Assembly: GCF_030651185.1 (NCBI RefSeq)
Contig: NZ_JAUSCJ010000022.1
Span: 62,001-126,000 of the forward strand
Source: Phenylobacterium sp.
GTDB lineage: Bacteria; Pseudomonadota; Alphaproteobacteria; Caulobacterales; Caulobacteraceae
Direction of reading: 5' to 3'
DNA: 64,000 nucleotides
Part shown: positions 51,736 to 60,130 of the stretch, piece after piece
Numbering within the stretch: position 1 is the first letter of the stretch
Layout of the letters: each line of letters opens with the position of its first letter
Made by a program: the position numbers and the translations under genes
Notes under the pieces: model-generated
What the model was told of the DNA's origin: nothing
Database searches by the model: none
What the model saw: only the letters and a program-made list of their open reading frames with translations

Positions 51736-53411
51736 GGCGCGGGCTCCGGAAGCTGCGGTGGTGGGGCGTAGATGCGCAGGGTGGTCTCGTCGCCGTTGGA
51801 ATAGTCGAGGCCCTTGATCTCGCCGATCTGCCGGGGCTTCAGGCCGCGCGCCTTGATGGCGGCGTCGAAGGCCTGCTGCTCGCGGCTTTCCACCACGGCG
51901 GGTCGATTGTCGGCCAGGGCCTCGGCGGCCTGGTCGGGGCCGCCCAGGTCCGTGGGGGTGCCGAGCGCGAAGACCAGGCTGGGCTCGGCATAGCCCGCCA
52001 CGGCCACGGGGGCGGGGGCGATCCCCTGGCGGGGTAGCAGGCGGGCCCGGGCCAGGGCGTGCTCCGTGCGCTGCGAGAGCCACAGCGGCTCCAGCCGCGG
52101 CGCCAGGCCGGCGGCCAGGGCCGTATGGCCCAGGATTCCCAGGGCGCCCGCCGTGACCAGCGCCGTCACGGCGCGGCGCTTCATCAACAAATAGGCGCCT
52201 GTGAAGCCCGTCGCCGCGATCAGCCCCCCCGCCACCAGGGCGGCGGGAATATCGGAGGTGTCGCCGTACTCACGCAGGAGGTAGCCGACGCCGGCCGTCA
52301 GCAGCGCCGCCACCAGGGCCGAGAGCGCGGCGCCGATCCAGCGCACCCTCGCTCCCAAGGGCTCGCTGAGGGCCGCCGCCACCAGCCAAGCCAGGGCGCC
52401 GTAGGTGGGCAGGGTATAGTGGACCAGCTTGGTGGGGGTCAGTTCGAAGACCAGGAAGGCTGGAACCAGCCAGGCCAGGGCGAATCGCACCCCCGGCTCG
52501 GCGCGATGCCGCCAGCCATAGGTGAGCGCCGCCGGCAGCAGCAAGGTGGCCGGGAAGAACAGCAGCAGGGTGGCGAGGGTATGGTAGCCGGGCGGCGCGC
52601 CATGGCTTTCCTGGCCGCCGGCCAGCTTCGGCGCCAGGTCCCCCACCAGGGCTGCGCTCCAGAACCCGCCGTCGGTGGCCACGGTCACGGCCCAGGCCCA
52701 GGGCCCGATGACCGCGGCGAACAGGATCAGACCCCAGCTCCAGCCCAGGCTCTTCAGCCAGGGCGCCTTGCGGTCCCAGACCCAGAGCGCGATGGCGGTG
52801 AGCGCCACCACCATCAGTCCCACCGGACCCTTGACCAGCACCGCGGCCGAGAGGCCCGTCCAGAACAGCAGCCGGGTCAGCCGCCCGGCTGGGGCGCCGT
52901 TCAGACTGCCCGCATAGATTCGGGCCAGCGCCGCGACCGCCAGGGTCGTTGTGCCGCACAGCACCGCGTCGGTCTTGGCGATGAACGCCTCCGACGACAG
53001 CAGGAAGGTCGAGGCCAGCGTCGCGCCGGCCAGCAAGCCGGTAGGCCCGCCGAAGAACACCGCGGCGCCCCAGGCGCAGGCCGCCGCCGCCAGCATGGCG
53101 CCCAACAATGATGGGATGCGATAGGCCCAGATGTCCCGGGCTTCGGCTTCGGACAGCAGGGCCACCGATCCGGCCTGCAGCCAGTAGATGCCCACCGGCT
53201 TCTTGAAGCGGGGCTCGTTCTGGAAGCGGATGACCACGAAATCGCCTGTCTCCAGCATCTGGGCTGTCGCTTGGGCGAAGCGTGATTCGTCGCGATCCAG
53301 CGGCGGCACGGCGAAAACGCCGGGCAGGCCCGCCAGGAAGGCGATCAGGGCGGCCAGGGCTGGCCCACGCCAACCTCGGCTCCAACGTTCGATGATGCCG
53401 TCCAGAGTCAT
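51732..53411 (-). CDS. ArnT-like membrane glycosyltransferase (PMT superfamily)
   Basis: A 559-residue integral membrane enzyme with about 11-13 hydrophobic helices. The first periplasmic loop has PPLDRDESRFAQATAQML, the D-E catalytic signature of ArnT/GT39/GT83 enzymes, followed by NEPRFKKPVGIYWLQ. Such enzymes move a sugar from undecaprenyl phosphate to lipid A or protein. ATG 53411 is chosen; longer frames start in a basic leader. It is divergent from the DPM1-like gene, which could make its lipid-linked donor. Confidence 0.88.
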   Translation of the reverse strand: MTLDGIIERWSRGWRGPALAALIAFLAGLPGVFAVPPLDRDESRFAQATAQMLETGDFVVIRFQNEPRFKKPVGIYWLQAGSVALLSEAEARDIWAYRIPSLLGAMLAAAACAWGAAVFFGGPTGLLAGATLASTFLLSSEAFIAKTDAVLCGTTTLAVAALARIYAGSLNGAPAGRLTRLLFWTGLSAAVLVKGPVGLMVVALTAIALWVWDRKAPWLKSLGWSWGLILFAAVIGPWAWAVTVATDGGFWSAALVGDLAPKLAGGQESHGAPPGYHTLATLLLFFPATLLLPAALTYGWRHRAEPGVRFALAWLVPAFLVFELTPTKLVHYTLPTYGALAWLVAAALSEPLGARVRWIGAALSALVAALLTAGVGYLLREYGDTSDIPAALVAGGLIAATGFTGAYLLMKRRAVTALVTAGALGILGHTALAAGLAPRLEPLWLSQRTEHALARARLLPRQGIAPAPVAVAGYAEPSLVFALGTPTDLGGPDQAAEALADNRPAVVESREQQAFDAAIKARGLKPRQIGEIKGLDYSNGDETTLRIYAPPPQLPEPAP

Positions 53412-53466
53412 GACGGCTTGATAGCACGATCCTTCCAGGCGCCGACTTTTCCGGTAAGGAGAGACC

Positions 53467-54204
53467 ATGGCCAGACCCGCAGCCTCAGCGCCCGACATCT
53501 CCGTGGTGGTTCCCGTCTTCGACGAAGAGGGCGCCGCGCCCGATCTGGCGCGGGAAATCGCCGCCGCGTTTGCGGGGCGACGTTACGAGATGGTCTTCGT
53601 CGATGACCGTTCGCGGGACGGGACCGTCGCGGCGCTGACGGCGCTGAAGGGCGACATCCCGCAACTTCGCATCCTGACCCACAGGTCCAATTCCGGCCAG
53701 AGCCGCGCCATCCGCACCGGTATCCTGGCGGCGCGCGGCGACATCATCGTCACCCTGGACGGCGACGGACAGAACGACCCCGCCGACGGCCCCAAGCTGG
53801 TGGACGCGCTTCTGGCGGGACCCGCGAACCTCGCTCTTGTGGGCGGCGAACGGGTCAAACGCCAGGACAGTCAGGCCAAGAAGATCGCGTCAAAGTTCGG
53901 TAACGGCGTGCGCAAACGCATGCTGAAGGACACCGCCAACGACACCGGCTGCGGCCTGAAGGCCTTCCGCCGCGAGGCCTTTCTGAGGCTTCCCTACTTC
54001 GATCACATCCACCGCTACATCCCCGCCCTGATGATCCGCGAGGGCTATCAGGTGGACTTCGCGCCGGTGAACCACCGCCATCGCCAGACCGGCGCATCGA
54101 AGTACACCAACTTCGGCCGCCTCATGGCCTCGGTCTCCGACCTGCTGGGGGTGATGTGGCTGCAGACGCGGTCACGCAATCCCGGCGGAGCCGACGAAGT
54201 CTAG
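53467..54204 (+). CDS. Polyprenyl-phosphate glycosyltransferase (DPM1-like GT2)
   Basis: A 245-residue GT2 enzyme: [35 protein letters not shown] (first DxD-like motif), VTLDGDGQNDPADG (second) and CGLKAFRREAFLRLPYFDHIHRYIPA. This matches dolichol/undecaprenyl-phosphate mannose synthases that charge the lipid carrier on the cytoplasmic face. There are no C-terminal membrane helices. AAGGAGA lies 5 nt before ATG. Together with the divergent ArnT-like enzyme it suggests a lipid A or envelope sugar-modification pair. Confidence 0.9.
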   Translation: MARPAASAPDISVVVPVFDEEGAAPDLAREIAAAFAGRRYEMVFVDDRSRDGTVAALTALKGDIPQLRILTHRSNSGQSRAIRTGILAARGDIIVTLDGDGQNDPADGPKLVDALLAGPANLALVGGERVKRQDSQAKKIASKFGNGVRKRMLKDTANDTGCGLKAFRREAFLRLPYFDHIHRYIPALMIREGYQVDFAPVNHRHRQTGASKYTNFGRLMASVSDLLGVMWLQTRSRNPGGADEV

Positions 54205-54300
54205 CCGCCCCTGCTCGGTGAACCGTCTTTGCGCTCCGGCCCAAAACGGTTAACCCTTGCGCGTCGCCGGAGCTGCCGGCCGCGTTAGGGGGCTTTCGCG

Positions 54301-54729
54301 ATGTTCGCCGCGTTTCCGCTGCTGGTCCTGCCGGTGCTGGTCTACAATCTGATCGCGCTGACCCTGACGGGAGGCTTCTCCGCCTTCGACGCCTCGACGC
54401 GGATGAGTGAGGAGCTCTTCGTCATCCAGATGACCTCGCGGGCCGCCTGGCCGGTCAGTCTGGGGGACCTGCTGCTGGCCGCCGCCCTGGTGGTGCTGTT
54501 CATTGAGCTGCTGAAATCGACCACCAGCCGGCGGATCGCCATCGTCAATCACTCGCTGTCGATGATCCTGTTCATCGTCTGCCTGGTGGAGTTCCTGCTG
54601 GCGCCGGCCTTTGCGACCTCCACCTTCTTCCTGCTGACGATCATGGTGCTGCTCGACGTGCTCGCCGGCTTCATCGTCACCATCGTCTCGGCGCGCCGAG
54701 ACGTGGACTTCAGCCCCGACGGGGTCTGA
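54301..54729 (+). CDS. Small integral membrane protein of unknown function
   Basis: A 142-residue protein with four predicted hydrophobic helices (about 3-22, 57-75, 84-104 and 106-127). Between helices 1 and 2 is a polar loop of about 30 residues (FDASTRMSEELFVIQ). I do not recognise the family. It lies about 97 nt downstream of the DPM1-like gene with a TTAACC half-site between them, so it may have its own promoter. Confidence 0.7.
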   Translation: MFAAFPLLVLPVLVYNLIALTLTGGFSAFDASTRMSEELFVIQMTSRAAWPVSLGDLLLAAALVVLFIELLKSTTSRRIAIVNHSLSMILFIVCLVEFLLAPAFATSTFFLLTIMVLLDVLAGFIVTIVSARRDVDFSPDGV

Positions 54730-54741
54730 AGGCGGCCTCCG

Positions 54742-54807
54742 CTAGGTGAGCGCCGTGAAGATCAGGGCCACAACAGCGACGTCGAACATGCGGATGAAAG
54801 CGAACAT
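54742..54807 (-). CDS. Possible 21-residue single-span membrane peptide
   Basis: ATG 54807 to TAG 54742 encodes MFAFIRMFDVAVVALIFTALT, almost entirely hydrophobic and long enough for one membrane span. The ribosome-binding site is weak and no family is known. It lies in the 144-nt gap between two plus-strand genes. Listed because small membrane peptides are often missed; it may be chance. Confidence 0.2.
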   Translation of the reverse strand: MFAFIRMFDVAVVALIFTALT

Positions 54808-54873
54808 GGGGCGCCCCGTTGGGATGGTCTCCGGGGACTTCAAGCAAGACCGGCGCCAGAGCCGGCGTGGCTG

Positions 54874-55182
54874 ATGGCGCTTTTCTTCGACACCGCCTGG
54901 TTTGACGCCCAACTGGCCGAACGCGGCCTCTCACGGCGCGTGATGGCCGCCGCCGCCGGCATGGGCGAGGCCGACCTCACACTGGTGTTCAAGGATCAGC
55001 GGGAGTTGTCCGCGGCGGAGGTCGCCGCCTTTGCGGAGCTGCTGGGCGTGGCCCCGACGGAGATCGCCCTGCATGCCGGCGTCTCCACACCGCTATCCGG
55101 CGCCGGTCCGGAAGCGCGCATCGCAGGCCTGGAACGGCGGGTGGCGGCGCTGGAGGCGGAGCTTGCCCGCCTGAGGCGCTAG
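54874..55182 (+). CDS. Small helix-turn-helix-like protein with C-terminal coiled coil
   Basis: A 102-residue protein. Residues 15-66 (RGLSRRVMAAAAGMGEADL, ELSAAEVAAFAELLGVAP) read like an XRE-type helix-turn-helix. Residues 80-102 form a heptad-like coiled coil (RIAGLERRVAALEAELARL), probably for dimerisation. DNA binding is inferred. The start codon has only a weak binding site. Its stop overlaps the end of the opposing gene by 4 nt. Confidence 0.65.
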   Translation: MALFFDTAWFDAQLAERGLSRRVMAAAAGMGEADLTLVFKDQRELSAAEVAAFAELLGVAPTEIALHAGVSTPLSGAGPEARIAGLERRVAALEAELARLRR

Positions 55183-55511
55183 ATTTCGGTCTTGCCGATA
55201 GAGCCCTTCCGGGCGCGGCGGTCAGCCTTGCCGGACCATTCGGTTGCCCCATAGACACTTCTTGCCGCCCCGAGCGTCTCGGGTCCGCCGCGCAGGCCGC
55301 GCTTCTGGCCGTCCTGTCCCATCAGCTGGGCGCTGAACATGCTGGCGCCGTCCGCCGAATGGTCGGGAGTTGGCCGCACGGGCTCGCCCGTGACGATGGC
55401 GGGGACGCTGCGGTCCTCGGTGTCGTGCGGGTCTTCACGTTCGTTCACCCGGGCCCGGTGGGTCCGGCGCGCCTGGGCGGCTCTGCGAAGAGGGTCGATG
55501 GGCGAGGTCAT
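55179..55511 (-). CDS. Conserved-looking hypothetical protein, probably disordered
   Basis: A 110-residue charged protein without hydrophobic segments. The first 60 residues are Arg/Glu/Asp-rich, and the second half holds a denser segment (MFSAQLMGQDGQKRGLRGG, then SVYGATEWSGKADRR) that looks like a conserved short motif. No domain is recognised. Codon use matches the surroundings, supporting it as a gene. It lies 7 nt after the region upstream of phaR's stop on the same strand. Confidence 0.55.
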   Translation of the reverse strand: MTSPIDPLRRAAQARRTHRARVNEREDPHDTEDRSVPAIVTGEPVRPTPDHSADGASMFSAQLMGQDGQKRGLRGGPETLGAARSVYGATEWSGKADRRARKGSIGKTEI

Positions 55512-55553
55512 GAGGTGTGATCCTGACTCCCCCTTCGTTAAAAAACTGAGGCG

Positions 55554-56171
55554 CTAGGTTTTCGAGATCAGTTTCTCGATCTGCGCCTGCATCTCCTCCA
55601 TCCGCTGCTTCATCTCGTCCAGGGCCGGATCGGCCGCCGGAACGGGCGCGGGGTCCGGCGCCCGCGGCGCCGGGGTCGTCTCCTCGGTGCGGGCGTAGGC
55701 GAAGGGCGAGAACATCTTCATGGCCCGGTCGAACATGGCCAGGTTCTGACGGATCTGGTCGTCATAGACGCCGATGCCGGCGCCTTGGCCAAGGGTCGAG
55801 AACTGGGAGCGCATGCGCTCCTGCTGCTCGGCGAAGGTCGACAGCGAAAGCTCCAGATACGAGGGCAGGAAGGCCTGCATGGAGTTGCCGTAGAACCCGA
55901 TCAGCTGCCGCAGGAACTGGATGGGCAGCAGGTTCTGGCCCTCGCGCCCTTCTTCCTCGACGATGATCTGGGTCAGCACCGAGCGGGTGATGTCCTCGTT
56001 GGACTTGGCGTCATAGACCACGAAGTGGACGCCCTGCTTGACCATGTCCGAGAGGTGTTCGAGCGTCACATAGGAACTCGACGCGGTGTTGTAGAGCCGC
56101 CGGTTGGCGTACTTCTTGATGACCACCCGGTCTTCGTTGGACTTGCCGCTTTTACCCTGAGCGTCCGCCAT
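55554..56171 (-). CDS. phaR: Polyhydroxyalkanoate synthesis regulator PhaR
   Basis: A 205-residue repressor. The N-terminal PHB/PHA accumulation DNA-binding domain is unmistakable (VVIKKYANRRLYNTASSSYV, LEHLSDMVKQG). It is followed by the PHB-accumulation region (QIIVEEEGREGQNLLP, LRQLIGFYGNSMQAFLPSYLE) and a disordered acidic/Pro tail ending in a coiled coil. PhaR binds both DNA and PHB granules and represses phasin and often pha genes. It is divergent from phaA across 176 nt. Confidence 0.95.
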   Translation of the reverse strand: MADAQGKSGKSNEDRVVIKKYANRRLYNTASSSYVTLEHLSDMVKQGVHFVVYDAKSNEDITRSVLTQIIVEEEGREGQNLLPIQFLRQLIGFYGNSMQAFLPSYLELSLSTFAEQQERMRSQFSTLGQGAGIGVYDDQIRQNLAMFDRAMKMFSPFAYARTEETTPAPRAPDPAPVPAADPALDEMKQRMEEMQAQIEKLISKT

Positions 56172-56324
56172 CCCAAATCCTTCTTTGAACCCGCCCCCCG
56201 CGGCGCGCCCCTATCTTGCGGCGCAGTATCGCGGATGCGAGGGCGTTCGCAAAGCGCGCTCCGGTCGCAGGCAGACGATTTCACCCCCTTGCTCATTCTC
56301 CAGCGGTTCTCGATAGATAGACGC

Positions 56325-56336
56325 TCAAGCGCTTGA
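56325..56336. promoter_or_regulatory. 12-bp perfect palindrome before phaA
   Basis: TCAAGCGCTTGA lies 11 nt before the phaA ATG and abuts its GAAGGA ribosome-binding site. It could be an operator, for example for PhaR encoded next door, but PhaR sites described elsewhere are TGCA-rich, so the assignment is weak. Confidence 0.35.
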
Positions 56337-56347
56337 AGGAGCCTGCC

Positions 56348-57523
56348 ATGTCCGATGTCGTCATCGTCTCGGCCGCCCGCACCCCGGTCGGATCGTTCAA
56401 TGGGGCGCTCTCCGCCCTTCCGGCGCATGAACTGGGCAAGATCGCCATCCAGGCCGCCATCGAGCGCGCGGGTATCACCGCCGCCGACGTGGAGGAGGTG
56501 ATCATGGGCCAGGTGCTGCAGGCCGGCGCCGGGCAAGGCCCCGCCCGCCAGGCCTCCATCAACGCCGGCATCCCGATGGAAAGCCCGGCCTGGAGCCTCA
56601 ACCAGCTGTGCGGTTCGGGCCTGCGCGCCGTGGCGCTGGGCGCCCAGCAGATCGCCGACGGCTCGGCCGGCATCGTCATCGCCGGCGGCCAGGAAAGCAT
56701 GAGCCAGTCGCCCCACGCCTCGCAGCTGCGGACCGGCACCAAGATGGGCGACACCACCTTCGTCGACACCATGGTCAAGGATGGCCTGCTGGACGCCTTC
56801 CACGGCTACCACATGGGTCAGACCGCCGAGAACATCGCGTCGCGCTGGCAGATCACCCGGGGCGAGCAGGACGAATTCGCCGTCGCCAGCCAGAACAAGG
56901 CCGAGGCCGCCCAGAAGGCCGGCAAGTTCGTCGGCGAGATCGCGCCGGTCACCATCAAGGGCCGCAAGGGCGACACCATCGTCGACCAGGACGAATACAT
57001 CCGCCACGGCGCGACGCTGGAAAGCGTCGCGGGCCTGCGCCCGGCCTTCAACAAGGAAGGCTCGGTCACCGCCGCCAACGCCTCGGGCCTCAATGACGGC
57101 GCCGCGGCCCTGGTGCTGATGAGCGCCGAGGAAGCCAAGAAGCGGGGCCTGAAGCCGCTGGCCCGCATCGCCTCCTGGGCCTCGGCGGGCGTCGACCCTG
57201 AGATCATGGGCACCGGCCCCATCCCCGCCAGCCGCAAGGCCCTGGAAAAGGCAGGCTGGTCCGTCAGCGACCTCGACCTCATCGAGTCCAACGAGGCCTT
57301 CGCCGCCCAGTCGATCTGCGTGGTGCGTGACCTGGGGCTCGACCCGGCCAAGGTGAACGTCAACGGCGGCGCCATCGCCATCGGCCACCCCATCGGCGCC
57401 TCGGGCGCCCGCATCCTGACCACCCTGCTGCACGAGATGAAGCGTTCCGGCGCCAAGAAGGGCCTGGCGACGCTGTGCGTCGGCGGCGGGATGGGCGTGG
57501 CCATGTGCGTCGAGCAAGTCTAG
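56348..57523 (+). CDS. phaA: Acetyl-CoA acetyltransferase (beta-ketothiolase)
   Basis: A 391-residue biosynthetic thiolase condensing two acetyl-CoA into acetoacetyl-CoA. The nucleophile Cys is in [11 protein letters not shown] near residue 89, the His in [15 protein letters not shown] near 347, and the second Cys in [11 protein letters not shown] near 377. ATG 56348 follows GAAGGA. With phaB 64 nt downstream and phaR divergent, this is the PHB precursor operon; phaC is not in the window. Confidence 0.96.
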   Translation: MSDVVIVSAARTPVGSFNGALSALPAHELGKIAIQAAIERAGITAADVEEVIMGQVLQAGAGQGPARQASINAGIPMESPAWSLNQLCGSGLRAVALGAQQIADGSAGIVIAGGQESMSQSPHASQLRTGTKMGDTTFVDTMVKDGLLDAFHGYHMGQTAENIASRWQITRGEQDEFAVASQNKAEAAQKAGKFVGEIAPVTIKGRKGDTIVDQDEYIRHGATLESVAGLRPAFNKEGSVTAANASGLNDGAAALVLMSAEEAKKRGLKPLARIASWASAGVDPEIMGTGPIPASRKALEKAGWSVSDLDLIESNEAFAAQSICVVRDLGLDPAKVNVNGGAIAIGHPIGASGARILTTLLHEMKRSGAKKGLATLCVGGGMGVAMCVEQV

Positions 57524-57587
57524 CGGCTATCGCCGAGCGCCGGATCAACCGCGCGCCGGCCATTTTGAGCTTTAGGGAGATATGGGA

Positions 57588-58313
57588 ATGGCGAGAGTCG
57601 CATTCGTCACGGGCGGGACCCGGGGCATCGGCCGGGCGATCTGTGAACGCCTGAAGGCCGACGGGATGAGTGTGGCCGCCGGCTACTCCGGGAACGAGGA
57701 CGCCGCCGCCGCCTGCGCCAAGGAGCTCGGCGTCATGGTGGTGAAGGGCAATGTCGGGAATTTCGAGGACTGCGAGCGGGCGGTGAACGTCGTGATGGCC
57801 GAGCTCGGTCCCATCGACGTGCTGGTCAACAACGCCGGCATCACCCGCGACGGTGTGTTCCACAAGATGAAGCCCGAGCAGTGGTCGGAGGTCATCCGGG
57901 TCAATATGGACAGCGTCTTCAACATGACCCGCCACGTGATCGAGGGCATGCGCGAGCGGGAGTGGGGCCGGATCATCAACATCTCGTCGATCAACGGCCA
58001 GAAGGGCCAGATGGGCCAGACCAACTATTCGGCCGCCAAGGCCGGGGTGATCGGCTTCACCAAGGCCCTGGCCCTGGAGAACGCCCGCAAGGGGGTGACG
58101 GTCAACTGCATCGCGCCCGGCTATATCGACACCGAGATGGTGCAGGCCGTGCCGGAGAACGTGCTGGCCTCGATCATCAGCCAGATCCCCGTGGGCCGGC
58201 TGGGCAAGGGCGAGGAGATCGCCGACATGGTGGCCTTCCTCGCGGGCGAGCACGCCGGCTACGTCACCGGCTCGACCCTGTCGTTGAACGGCGGCCAGTA
58301 CATGGCGGGGTAG
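57588..58313 (+). CDS. phaB: Acetoacetyl-CoA reductase
   Basis: A 241-residue NADPH-dependent SDR reducing acetoacetyl-CoA to (R)-3-hydroxybutyryl-CoA. VTGGTRGIGRAI is the cofactor loop and NNAGITRDGVFHKM the NNAG motif. NISSINGQKGQMGQTNYSAAKAG holds the catalytic Ser and YxxxK, and this wording with GQ(M)GQ is typical of PhaB rather than FabG. ATG 57588 has AGGGAG 8 nt upstream; ATG 57582 would be too close to it. Confidence 0.95.
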   Translation: MARVAFVTGGTRGIGRAICERLKADGMSVAAGYSGNEDAAAACAKELGVMVVKGNVGNFEDCERAVNVVMAELGPIDVLVNNAGITRDGVFHKMKPEQWSEVIRVNMDSVFNMTRHVIEGMREREWGRIINISSINGQKGQMGQTNYSAAKAGVIGFTKALALENARKGVTVNCIAPGYIDTEMVQAVPENVLASIISQIPVGRLGKGEEIADMVAFLAGEHAGYVTGSTLSLNGGQYMAG

Positions 58314-58414
58314 GGCGTTTCAGCCACACCTTACAGATCAAGGCGTTCGGAGCTTGGCCCTAGGCCTATTGGCGTCCAAAAAGCGCCCCAGTCGTCGAGC
58401 ATCACACCCCCCTG

Positions 58415-59179
58415 ATGAGAAGCGAAACCCCGGCGCCTGCCCGCAAGCTCGCCTTCGCCATGGCCCTGGCCGTGACGGGGCTGGTGGCTGAGCCGGCCTG
58501 GGCGGGACCGGACAATCTGCGGGAGAGCCTGTTTGGCCAGCCCCCGGCGGCGGGGCGCAACGCGTCGCCCCCCGTGGCCCGCTATGTCAGCCAGGAAGGC
58601 GACGTCTTCGTCCTCGACCGCAGCCAGAACCGACCGCTGCTGAAGTTCCAGGACAGCCCCGAGGTCTGGGCCCTGAGGCCCCAGCCCGCGCCGCGCGGCG
58701 ACATCATCTACAAGAACGACCTGGGCGAGCCGGTGCTGCGCGCCACCCGCCTGGGCGGACTGACTCTGTTCACCGAGGACCGGCCCGGCGGCACGGCGGC
58801 GGCCCTGGCCGGGGGCGGTCCCGCCCTGCGGCTGCCGACGTTGGGCCCCCAGCAGCTGCTGGAGCGCCTGGCCCAGGCCAGCGCCCGGGCGACGCGGGCG
58901 GCGCGGCGGCTGATCCCCTTCGAGGCCGACGCCTCGCCCTCCTCCTCGGCCCTGGTGGCCGACGCGGCCCTGGTGACCTCCGAGGCGGTGATCCGGATGT
59001 CCAAGCGGCCCAATGGCCCGGCGATGATCGCCCGGTTCCGCAAGGTCTCGCTGGTGGAGGGCCACAAGCCCGGCGCCAGCGTCCAGCAGGGGGTCATGAA
59101 GATCACCATCACCCCCAACGACGGGCTGGCCGGCCGGCCCTCCTCCGACAGGATCATGGCGGCGGCCGGCGGCCGCTGA
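58415..59179 (+). CDS. Exported protein of unknown function (possibly DUF4908)
   Basis: A 254-residue protein with a signal peptide (about 1-30, cleavage near AWAGP). It then has LRESLFGQPPAAGRN, a beta-rich middle (YVSQEGDVFVLDRSQNRPLLKFQ, GDIIYKNDLGEPVLR), an Ala/Arg/Leu-rich helix and a C-terminal beta stretch. From memory it resembles DUF4908 proteins found in Caulobacterales; I am not sure. No enzymatic motif is seen. It stands alone between phaB and gloB. Confidence 0.7.
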   Translation: MRSETPAPARKLAFAMALAVTGLVAEPAWAGPDNLRESLFGQPPAAGRNASPPVARYVSQEGDVFVLDRSQNRPLLKFQDSPEVWALRPQPAPRGDIIYKNDLGEPVLRATRLGGLTLFTEDRPGGTAAALAGGGPALRLPTLGPQQLLERLAQASARATRAARRLIPFEADASPSSSALVADAALVTSEAVIRMSKRPNGPAMIARFRKVSLVEGHKPGASVQQGVMKITITPNDGLAGRPSSDRIMAAAGGR

Positions 59180-59302
59180 CATGTTGGTCGCCGTGGAGGG
59201 AGGAGAACGCCCTCAACAGGCCGCCTCGCCCCAACGAACCCCTATCTCATAAGGCCCACGGGCGGCCGACATCGGCCGACGGGTGACCGTCGAGGTCCCA
59301 CG

Positions 59303-60049
59303 CTATCCCTTGAATGCGTCCTTGGCCGCGCGCACCGCGCCGAAGGCCTCGTGCGGCGCCACCCCCGGCCTCAGCAGGGGCGCGCGCAGGAAGGGGTTGG
59401 TGGCCTTCTCCAGGCCGATGGTGGTGGGCACGGTCGGTTCGCCGCGCGCGCGGGCCGCGAAGATCGCTTCGGTGCGGGCCTTCAGCACGGGATCGGAATC
59501 CACCGACAGGGCGAAGCGGGCGTTGGACGCGGTATATTCGTGGGCGCAGTAGACAGCGGTGTCATCGGGCAGATCGGTGAGGCGCGACAGGCTGTCCCAC
59601 ATCTGGGCGGGCGTGCCCTCGAACAGCCGGCCGCAGCCCAGCGCGAACAGGGTGTCGCCGACGAAGGCCACCTGGTCGGCGGCGTCGTAGAAGGCGATGT
59701 GACCGAGCGTATGGCCGCCGGACTCGATCACCTCGAACCGCGTCTCGCCCAGGTCGACCGTGTCGCCGCCGGCCACCTTGCGGTCGACGGGCGACAGCCG
59801 CTCCACCTCGGCGGGACCCACCACCGCGCAGCCGGTGGCGGCCTTGATCGCCGCGTTGCCGCCGGCGTGGTCGGGGTGCCAGTGGGTGTTGAGGATCAGA
59901 TCCAGCTTCCAGCCCAGCTTGGCGAGCTGCGCCAGGATGGCGTCGGCGTCCGGGGTGTCGATGCAGGCGGCCAGGCCCGTGGCGTCGTCGCGCACCAGGA
60001 AGCCGTAGTTGTCCGACAGGCAGGCGAACTGATGGATGGTGACCGACAT
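59303..60049 (-). CDS. gloB: Hydroxyacylglutathione hydrolase (glyoxalase II)
   Basis: A 248-residue metallo-beta-lactamase-fold enzyme hydrolysing S-lactoylglutathione to lactate in methylglyoxal detoxification. Metal motif THWHPDHAGG near residue 55, GGHTLGHIAFY near 113, the bridging Asp in FVGDTLFALGCGRLFEG and the His in YCAHEYTASNARFAL are all present, as is the C-terminal glutathione-binding region. ATG 60049 is family-typical. It is divergent from the SAM methyltransferase gene. Confidence 0.95.
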   Translation of the reverse strand: MSVTIHQFACLSDNYGFLVRDDATGLAACIDTPDADAILAQLAKLGWKLDLILNTHWHPDHAGGNAAIKAATGCAVVGPAEVERLSPVDRKVAGGDTVDLGETRFEVIESGGHTLGHIAFYDAADQVAFVGDTLFALGCGRLFEGTPAQMWDSLSRLTDLPDDTAVYCAHEYTASNARFALSVDSDPVLKARTEAIFAARARGEPTVPTTIGLEKATNPFLRAPLLRPGVAPHEAFGAVRAAKDAFKG

Positions 60050-60130
60050 GGCGACGTCTCCCAGGGTCTCTTGTCCCTCGGACTTAGGTTGGGGCTCGCG
60101 ATAAGTCGAGGCTGGCCCTAAATCTAGCCC

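Noticed and set aside
52059..53111. 350-residue plus-strand frame opposite the ArnT-like gene
   Set aside because: Arg/Gln/Gly-rich antisense shadow; the minus strand shows a polytopic enzyme with the DRDESR motif.
57582..57587. Earlier ATG for phaB
   Set aside because: ATG 57582 lies only 1-2 nt from the AGGGAG ribosome-binding site; ATG 57588 has a normal 8-nt spacing.
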